From NCBI GenBank assembly GCA_944472155.2, contig OX235277.1, positions 15,200,804 to 15,264,803 of the forward strand: a DNA stretch of 64,000 bases. Direction: 5' to 3'. This DNA is from Trichobilharzia szidati (lineage: Eukaryota > Platyhelminthes > Trematoda > Strigeidida > Schistosomatidae). Below, one piece after another: positions 55,151 through 64,000 of this stretch (positions within the stretch are counted from its first letter, which is position 1; every line of letters begins with the position of its first letter). The translations under genes and the position numbers were made by a program. Under the pieces are notes generated by a model, which saw only the letters and a program-made list of their open reading frames with translations, did not search any database and was not told the DNA's origin.

Positions 55151-55539
55151 AGCGACGTTCAGTGTAACGTCTTGTTCTCCTCCAGAAACAAACCAAAATG
55201 TTCCGCTTTACATTTCAATTTTGTTCCTATTCAGGATTTTTACCACTTGATTCAACTCTAGTTTGTTTATCACAACAGTATTTCTTCCATACAGTACCAC
55301 TTCAATTATCTTTTTCATTTTGTATGGCTTTCGTTGAGTATGAATTTCTGTGTTATGATTTGCTTTCACGTTTCATCTGTAAGTGGCTGGTTCTTCAAAC
55401 ACACATCAGTAATGTAAAGGACATAAGTTACAAATACATTTCAGTATCGGGGGAAATTTTTCGTTCATTCAAGCTTATTGCTGCAGACAAACGTAAACTA
55501 ACTGGTCATGAAGAAGTTGACATATGCGTTGCTGACACA

Positions 55540-55690
55540 GCATATAGGTATGTCGCCAACCATGCATATGGCCTTGGGCTCAATCGCATGTCAATGCACA
55601 CTTGATATCAATTGTTGGCCAGCGAACGTTGGCCGATAGATATCACATGCTGAAAATTCCAAACTCATTCCAAATCTTATATAGGGAATC
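55540..55690 (+). mobile_element. tRNA-derived SINE, diverged copy 3
   Basis: 'cgccaaccatgcatatggccttgggctcaatcgc' followed by 'gatatcaattgttggccagc' and 'catgctgaaaattcca' aligns with the middle and 3' parts of the SINE at 25470-25580. The B box has decayed (gctcaatcgc). Confidence 0.5.
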
Positions 55691-56712
55691 AACGTGTATT
55701 CATTATAAAGAGGAAAATATGTATACTTGTTAAATGTAGACTCATTATTTGTTATCGTTTACAGTCTACATGTGTTTGTCATGAGGCTGGAGGACATAAA
55801 GTCAGACTGTGCGTATGCACATGAAGCATCCACAAATTATGATGTCATAGGACTCGAAACTCCATTCGCGGATGCCTGCAAATATATTTGGAGCGCAGAA
55901 TGCTCAGGAAAATCAGTTCATATCATCAGCAGTGCATTCTTGATCTCTGATTTCGTTAGGAATCAATGTATAATACCTTATATTTTTCCTTGACAGCATT
56001 AAACTACTTCATGAGATCGCCTCCTACATAACATCCGCAACAAAGCTTAACATAGATTAGCAAGAATTTTGCTGAATGCATAATGCTTCATTCAAAACAA
56101 TGGGTACAAAAGTTGTTAACATAAATCTTGCTATCTTATATGTATCAATATCAAACTATATATATATGTATACATTCTGCTTATTAAAGCTTAATAAGAA
56201 GCTGTGCTCATGATGTGGTGACTGAACGAGCTTACAAGGAACAGCAATAATTAATCGATGGTATACAACATTTTGATGTTTTGAGGTTTACAAACGTCAC
56301 ATGCCTTTTGTACACCCTATTTGCATAGAACATTCTATTTTGTGTAAGACGTCATTTTGTACTCACACGATAAAAAATAATTTTGAAATGAATACATTAC
56401 CATAATATCTTTCTGCCTAACTTGTTTATGGTTTCGTGTTGAAGTGAATCTTGTTTATCTTTTTATTGCGACAGAGATTGCAGTCAGACTGATTGTAAAA
56501 ATAGTAAGTAAACATGAGCAAGATGAAAGTCAAAGATGTAGCAGATGACATCTCTAAGATACATTCTGACAATTAGCTTTGTGTACTAAAACAATACTGC
56601 TTTGTTCTGGTAAAATCTGCTTTCTACTGAAAACTGAAATTTTATTGGTTGCTTAACGCGAAAACAGCTATTTAAGGGAGGACTTTGATCATTTCTCTCT
56701 CTGAGAAGAAAC

Positions 56713-59700
56713 ATGTTTTCCAATTATTTGTTGGCTATTTGTTTTTCCTTTTTCATTGCTAGTATCCTTGTTGACGGTGAGTATAACAACGTTCTAATTG
56801 TTTATATTGCTTTAATACTTTTCACAAACTTTTGCTTTTGAAGACGTTTTACCATTTCATAATAGAATAAAATCATACTTGAAAGAAAGAACTAAAGACA
56901 TTCCCTAGTATAATCGCATATATCAATGAGTTTTGAAAAGAAATGCGTAAAATATGCATGAGCCAAACAATTTATTTTCAAATACAATCAGTTCAAGTGT
57001 GTTCTGTGATCTCCTTCAATCATTCATGTACGTTTCATTGTAGGAAGTGGTTTGAATTGTGAGTTAAACACTGTTTTGAATTATAATAATTATTCATTTG
57101 TCACCACACATTACTCCTTGTTATCAGGTTGAAACTGGATTAGTTTTAGTTCAGTTCCCAAAGACTGAAACGAAAAAAATATTGATTCTAACAAAAATGA
57201 AACTGAATACACATGTAACACACACGTTGAAGGAAATAAACATCTTCAGATGACTTCAGACCACTTCTGCTTGACAATGATAGTCAAGTTTATGCGCATG
57301 TGCTTATATTACAACAACAGAAGGCAAGACACGAAAGCACAAGTGTATTTTCCATTCATCAAACCGCTTTTTATATATATATTTATATATATATATATGT
57401 ACAACAGTCTTCAAATAAACCCTGAGGATATGATTTAGATTTACATTGAACGACGTGAAATAGAACGTTAAAATATACATAGTATTCTTTTGTTAATGCA
57501 GTATATAACCGTTTGATCAACAAACAGAATTTTCGAATAGAGATATTGTATTTTGTTGCTAATACCTTATTGAACTTTTGGAATATGTGAGAATTAGATT
57601 TCATTGGCACACATTGGCTATATCACACCATCATTATATCAATTTGAAAAGGTATGTTATGCATACAATGACAAAGAATAAGTGCATGACTGAATGGAGT
57701 CTTTTGTCGACTACGTTCTACTATGATGTGTCATTCATGTTAACAACCAGATTTATTGTGACTCTGTTGTGTTTACAGTGAGCAGTAAATCAGAGACATT
57801 CAATCAAGGTATGTAATTTTAGGCAGGCTTTAAAAATATAATCAGCGAACTATATGAAACGCTAATACACCATTTCCTGAACCATTTTTCTTATAAATCT
57901 TTTTCAGCTGAAACTATGCTGAAATTAAGTAAGTGATATTTATCGAATATTCCATCCAAGGCTTTCATATGGTTATTACAGAAACGTATGTCAGCAATAA
58001 TCATTATGAATATACAAAGTTAGGAATATCATGTTTGCGATTCAGAGAAGGCATTTATCAGTTGTCTTAACTTGTCGTCATTGAAAATGAGACATCCTTT
58101 TGTCTCCTGATTATGCATTATTGATAGGCGATTCTGCCTTGCGATAACACACATCTGTGGGAGACACTCTGTCATTACAACTTCAGATGACGGCTCGACT
58201 TTTGAAAAGACTACTCTTTACAGCATATCTCATCAGAGTTATGTGTAAGGCGATTACAAGTTGCTTTGTATTCTGCAAACGCCACCATATTATGAGACTT
58301 AAGTGAGCAAATCACATCACTTATACAAATAAAATTGAAAACTTTTCTTGCTACCAATTTTTTAATAGATGCAGAAAAATTGTTTCAATGTAAGTCCACA
58401 CGTCATCTGTAAATTTAATTTAATTTGGGTTTTTACACAATAAGTTCAGTAAAGTCGCCAACATCAGTATTCTTTCTGACACTCATTTCATTTCGTTCCA
58501 CGCATATGCTCAAATAAAAATTCGTGGCTTAAATCGCTAAATTTTCAGCAGTGTGCTTAGAAACCTCACTTATTTACGCTTATTTAAATGAAATATGGTT
58601 TGTATTACTTCCTAATTTTAGTGAGTTTGTATAAAACAGGCAATAGTACGAAGTCGAATTAAAAATAAAGAAACTGGTATTAGATTATCGATGTTTTCGA
58701 ATCTTTAGTTTGCAAGATCTGCAAATGGAAAACGTGATATCAACTTTAGTTTGGCATAGATAAATGATTGAACGGTTTACTTTATTTTAATACAGAGAGA
58801 CCGCGTGTTAAAAAGTCTGTTGGCATGTATGGATTTAAGTAGACCACTGTTCTCTAGAATTACTTGGAACAGTAAAATCAATTGATGATGAGCGTCTATA
58901 AATACATAATTGATTTCGGTACATATATCCTGATAGAAATGTTACCATTCCTATATATCAGTCATTTGTATCAGAAGCTAGCATTATTTCTTGATATTAA
59001 ATGGCTCACAAGACTCAAATAAGAATCCGGCTTGCATTCATGATGTCATCTGTTAAGAAACATAATGACATGATGTTGTCATTATGTTATCTCTTTACTC
59101 AAGAGGAAATCTCACGGCATCTCATTTACTGTCCGAACCAGTTGGCAACAGTTCGTTAGACAAAAATGGAGAATCGTATGTGATTGATAGCTTGATATAA
59201 AATTGCTGTGTAATGAAGACGGATAAGGTGTCTTCTATATATTATTGCATAGCGGTTAAATCATGTGAAAATTTTGTTCCTTTCAGGTGAAAAAGAACGT
59301 GAGTTTACATGCCTGTCTTCTCCTTGTCAATGGTATGCTGCACAATACAGTTCATCACAACAGAAAAGATGGTCCGTCTTAGTGGTAAGACTCATCACTC
59401 TCACCCGAAAAATATGTAAATTACTACTACCAATCAAATCAAGAGATGGAAAATAATGGAATTATATAAACGAAGTTAGAAAGTTGTGTGGGTACCGTGA
59501 TACGATTATGAACAATAAATAGTGTTCGAAACGTCATCGGTAACTATTACTCCATAAGACTGTGAGACTTAACGAAAATAAATTTCATTCGCAATGGAAT
59601 TATACTCCTCCACAACGCACAAGTTTTATTCTTAAATCCGTGTTACCTCAATCCCGTCTTCACTTCAAATTCTTAGCTGAGACTGCATTAGTGAATCCAT

Positions 59701-62700
59701 TGGTGGCCACCTTCACCTTACAGCAGCTGAATGAGAGGTATAAGTGTTTTCATCTGTGAAGCGCCTGTAAGATTTCTCACGCACAACTTTGTCGTAAACC
59801 ACTACAAAGTTCGAATTTGATGTAAACATGGTGGCCACATTGCAAACCTGACTGATAGAATTCAGCCTGCACCAAAGAGAGGACTATACACGTCACACTA
59901 GTTATTAGTGTTCAATCAAACTATGAGAATAATCCACTCATGACCGTTCTTTCCTGAATCATTGATGCTGCAAAGCGAATTCAGAAAACGATTCTTTGTC
60001 CCACTACTGATGAAATCTGTGTCAATAGAATCTTTATGAGCAACATGTTTTATGACACATAATTCATTGCAGTGTGTTATGCGAAATCCTGAAATTATGG
60101 TAAACTTGATGGCTCACTTACAGTAGCTGCTGCTTTAAGGACACAGCCAGCCATTCCAACTAATTCATCCATTGAAGGCCGCTTCCTGAGCGATTATTTC
60201 CTTATATGAATTTCGACGGAATAATGAGAAGTTTTTCTGAAACGAGCAATAAATTTGCATAACATTTGCGGACATTCACATCAAGCACGTAATTATCACA
60301 CACATTTATCTGAAAGGCGACAGAGCGTGAATTATTACAAAACATTTTTATAGGGTAAGAATGACAAATGTACCAGTAGAATATTAACTAGATGTTTGTG
60401 TTTTCCATGACTCTTATCAAATGGTTACACGACGAACGACATTAAGATGAAAATTACATTGAAAATTGTTACATACATTTTCCATGATGACAAAGATGAT
60501 TAGGTGGAAACTAAGGGTAACATTAGCCAGGAACGATGTGTGTTGTTAAACAATTAGGATTGAAAAAGAATGACGACTTTACAGAAATTACATGATCATT
60601 GCAAAACAGGCGAGAATGCCAAATAAGAGATGAAAATTGATGTCAGGGTAGGGAGAAGAAGTAAGTCGATGAAACTGTTACTGGGTAAATTCTACATTCC
60701 TTCCAAACTCGATTACTAAAGCAAGCTCAATATAATGACAAACAATACATGTAACCCTTACTGATGTCACTCTTAGTTCCTACAATTTATTTTTGTCATC
60801 ATAAGAAAAATGCATTTTCAATTTGTAGTGTATTTTATGTCTTTATATATTCCATTATGTAACCAGTTGAGAAAAATCATAGAAAAAACAAAAAAATTGA
60901 ATTCATATTATGCTGACACATTTGTCGTTCTTGATTCATTCAAATGTGTTGTATTAATTCATGCTTTCTCACCTTCTATATAAATACGCGTGATAATTAC
61001 ATTTTTGATGAGAATATTCGAATAAGTTGCGCAAATGCTGACTGAATATATTGAGCACGACATTTTCTAACTGCTATTGATTATTTTTAACAAATTTATC
61101 AGTAAACAGTAACCTTACATGAACCATATTCCAATTTTGTTATCAATCATTCAAATTTCTTTTGCTGAAATATTGCAGTATATCCAGTCATGGGAGAGGA
61201 AGGTAAATTTTTCTGGTCACCTCTTTTTCGCTGTGAATTTTCACAACTTGACATTATTCTATTTAAAACAGAATAATTCGAGGTTTGATGAGTTTAACTA
61301 TGACATTTGCAAGAATTCATAGATAATTCATGTGAATCAGGTATCCTGATTAGCAACAGTAGTATATTTATCTTGAAAAATTGCAATTAGTTCACATTTA
61401 CTCAAATTCTCTGCAACATGATCACTTTGACCATAAGCTGAGGAATATGTTTCGAAATGTAATCCTCTTTCCATAGATGCAGGTGTTATAATTAGCTGTG
61501 TGATTGCGAAACAAGAAATAATTACATCTGAATGGTTATGTTAGAAAAACAATGGAAACATCCTATGCAGTTTGTATGCTCCACCTGGATGCCAAGAAAC
61601 AAGTAACAATAGTTATAAATAAAAGATCTATTCGCAGATACTTTATAAGTAAACATTAAAGAAATATTCTGTGTAAAGTAAACACTACTAAGTGTTCAGT
61701 GATAATCTTTGAGAAGAATGGTTATTAATTCAGAGTTGAACACAGTGATGCGAAATTTGTGAGCAGGATTTCTGCATACTTGCTTCCTTTTGACGTTAAC
61801 ATTTTCGCTTGTTTTAAATGGTGTCAAATGGAAGAGATTCGAGGCCGATCAACACATGTCGAGGTGAATTATAATGAATCATTTTAATATCTACAGATTA
61901 TGTTCAAAGAAGTAAGATTTCTAGAATTTTTCTAGTGTCGTCAGTGTAGTCCTGAGTACATGAAGTGTTGAAGATAAGTAAAAAGGATTGTGTTCGCCCA
62001 TGGACTGTGCGAACACTAAATTTGTGAAGTGTATTACCAAAACTGCAAATAATAATTAACCATGGATTACGCAGGAATTAATTAACATACTGTCTGTGCT
62101 CGATGACGTAAGTAATGCAAATTACAAACACTCCATATTTCCTGGAATTCTTCATACCATACTCGCTGAGGAATTTCTTTCGGGATATATCATAATTACA
62201 CAGATGCAGCTGTTCGGTGACATTTTACACATGACATAATTGTAACATATTAAAAGTAGTCAAGTCTTTGTGAATACATTTGAAAGTAATGGAAATGTGG
62301 CGTGGAGAATAAAAATATGAATCGGAGATCAGCTTATAATTAATCATGGCGATAAATAGAAGATACTTTTCCTTTAGCTTTGTTAAACACACGCCATGCC
62401 ATATAACGTTTCTCTATGATATCAACTTTCTGCCATGTTTATCGTTTTCACTTGAGAAGAATGCTCATGGATAAATAGGGTAGTAGAATTCTGTGTAAAT
62501 TTACCTGATGAAAAAACAGATCATGGATTTCAAAATAAACTTGATGTATTCACCTGGAGTCAATTTTGTAACAGCTCTCTCACTGTGTGATGTTAGCAGA
62601 GGATGGCGCCATTAAAGTATAGCGTTTTTAATTTGATTTCTGCATATTCTGAGTACACTCACTGTTAGAAATACTGTAACTAGCATAAGAACTTTTACCC

Positions 62701-63844
62701 TATACGTCAAATTTTATACTCAGACGTGGAAGGTAAATCATCTATTTACTAAAATCATCAAGAGTTTTCACAAGATTTTCTGGAATACTTAAGAGGAGTG
62801 AATATCAACCTGGATAACTGAAGATGAAACTGAAACACACTTCACGGACAGTTTTGACGTGGTAAACATTTAAATGAGCAGTGAAACAGTTGATTTAAAG
62901 TTCGGATGACATTTTTACTAGAGGCTCTAATTGGCTTCACGCCCAAGGTCTTCTCAAATGTGATATGTGTTACATCCTTAAATTGGTTATCTTGCACAAC
63001 AGTCTGTAGTCAGATAAGCATTTGCGATGGCGTCACATGGAAGTGGATTGTAAATCACTGTATAATATAGGGTTAATTGACGAATAAAGATTAGAGAGAG
63101 ATTTCTTGCCTGAAGAATCTTAAAGAAATAGAGCCTAAGCAATTTTTGAAGTTCAATTATAGAAAAGAAGATGAAAGAACTCAGTTGCAGTTTATCAAAG
63201 CAATTTTGAAAAATGCTTTCAGTGGAATAGTGTGCGGAGTCATTCATGAATCTGTAGTTATCCATACGGTTAATTCGATACAAGTTAATATTTTGTGGTC
63301 GGGATTCAATTATCTTCAGTCCTCCGAAACCTACTCTGAGTGACAAATTATTTGTGAATTTTCCAGTCTTGTATTCTAATGTAATAAAATTTATGGAATC
63401 TGACCAATTCTACAAATTTATTTGGTGATGTCAAATTTTATAACTAACATTTATGATGACATCTGAATTTTAGATGTCATGAGTAAGTGCTTTGGAATTG
63501 TTAATTTACACTCCAAAAAAATAAATTAACTGAAGATGCATGGATATAATTTGTTAAAAGTTGATATATGGAAATGTTTTAGATAAACTTTGAGTGCTGT
63601 TGATTGCAGTTTTGTGATGAAACCATACTAGATACGCATTATCACAAAGCTTCCTCTAAACATATGAAGATAAATATACGGGTCGCACTTTGTACTTCGT
63701 TATCAGCTACTGCGAGCATCATGTCAGAAGTGTGATGCCGCCTACATAGAATGACTTTACACTGACATCTTTTGCCTGTATTGATGTGCATATAATGAGT
63801 CATACACTGAATATGTTCAATTTTTATCTCAAAAGAATATTATA
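56713..63844 (+). CDS. Micro-exon gene (MEG), copy 2, first ten exons; 3' end beyond window
   Basis: Exons: 56713-56776, 57044-57058, 57779-57808, 57908-57928, 58369-58389, 59287-59298, 61179-61202, 62724-62732, 63474-63482, 63836-63844. All internal lengths are multiples of three and all joints are phase 1 with no stop. Exon 1 encodes a signal peptide starting MFSNYLLAICFSFF and ending LVDG. Exon 3 here must use the upstream acceptor (30 nt): the 15-nt form would create TAG at the exon 2/3 joint. The other nine exons have the same sizes as in copy 1. Amino-acid changes are scattered through most exons, while splice sites are kept, suggesting a functional paralogue. Promoter elements precede it at about 56643-56680. 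Confidence 0.75.
57370..57400. repeat. TA microsatellite
   Basis: Run of 'tatatata' with one interruption, in MEG copy 2 intron 2; copy 1 has only a short equivalent ('gtatataaaaatgtatata'). Similar TA runs are at 20058-20080, 23308-23326 and 37110-37129. Confidence 0.7.
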
Positions 63845-64000
63845 GTAAGTCAAATCATATTCCAACACATCGTCTTCATTGACTAAGTGGGTAAAATAAC
63901 TATCTCTTGTCAGTTTGCTTGAGTTTGTATGATCTCATTCTTCATCACTTAGTAATCCGGGAGGTTTCTGAGAACACAAATCTACAAATTTTATATCTGA

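Larger units (their letters stand above)
56210..64000 (+). repeat. Segmental duplication, copy 2 (partner 1600-10140)
   Basis: Direct copy starting about 54.6 kb from the first. Lacks the two insertions of copy 1 and carries its own small indels. Runs to the window edge. Confidence 0.85.

Noticed and set aside
55198..55605. 135-codon + strand frame with hydrophobic segments
   Set aside because: Its start is opposite the PLE 5' region and its end lies in a SINE copy; no conserved motif, so probably chance.
1..64000. CRISPR array, bacterial operons or phage genes
   Set aside because: No regularly spaced short repeats and no prokaryotic gene pattern; exon-intron structure and retroelement content are those of a eukaryote.

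Overview
The window looks like AT-rich, repeat-choked nuclear DNA of a schistosome flatworm. The evidence is the combination of a micro-exon gene (signal-peptide exon followed by many 6-27 nt phase-1 exons), Penelope-like retroelements with hammerhead ribozymes, Sm-alpha-like tRNA-derived sequence, and RTE-like LINE debris. There is no bacterial-style gene organisation. Most open frames in the window are chance frames or retroelement remains. The genus call is from recognised families, not from a database search.

The main host gene is a predicted micro-exon gene (MEG) on the + strand from about 2117 to 16149. By eye it resolves into 21 exons: a 64-nt signal-peptide exon, 19 small exons whose lengths are all multiples of three, and an 83-nt terminal exon followed by an AATAAA. 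All junctions are phase 1 and the joined frame is open for 134 codons. A diverged direct paralogue starts at 56713 and runs off the right end; its first ten exons are visible and match the first copy in order, size and phase. Between them lie broken copies of the same gene: an inverted promoter plus exons 1-2 (46556-47400, - strand), a direct copy of the 3' end (43200-46430, terminal exon at 44820), and an inverted piece of the late introns (28600-30480) that keeps one 12-nt exon.

The 17-56 kb interval is a mosaic of duplicated blocks (18.1/27.5 kb, 23.6/35.6 kb, 21.9/25.7 kb, 26.1/30.6 kb inverted) and transposable elements. The clearest element is a Penelope-like element at 38998-41524: two identical 361-bp terminal repeats flank a 603-codon reverse-transcriptase frame. 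The frame appears to have lost its GIY-YIG endonuclease by an in-frame internal deletion. Each repeat carries a foldable hammerhead ribozyme motif. Other PLE pieces are at 3-185, 47.9-49.6 kb and 53.3-55.2 kb. A 290-bp palindromic insertion with two opposed hammerhead-like cores and a 13-bp target-site duplication is at 36720-37009. tRNA-derived SINE copies lie at 25.45, 27.85 and 55.5 kb, and RTE-like LINE remnants at 26.6-27.6 kb and probably 31-33 kb.

Limits: micro-exons were called by eye from splice signals, reading phase and paralogue conservation. Those supported only in the first copy are less certain. No searches or folding programs were run.
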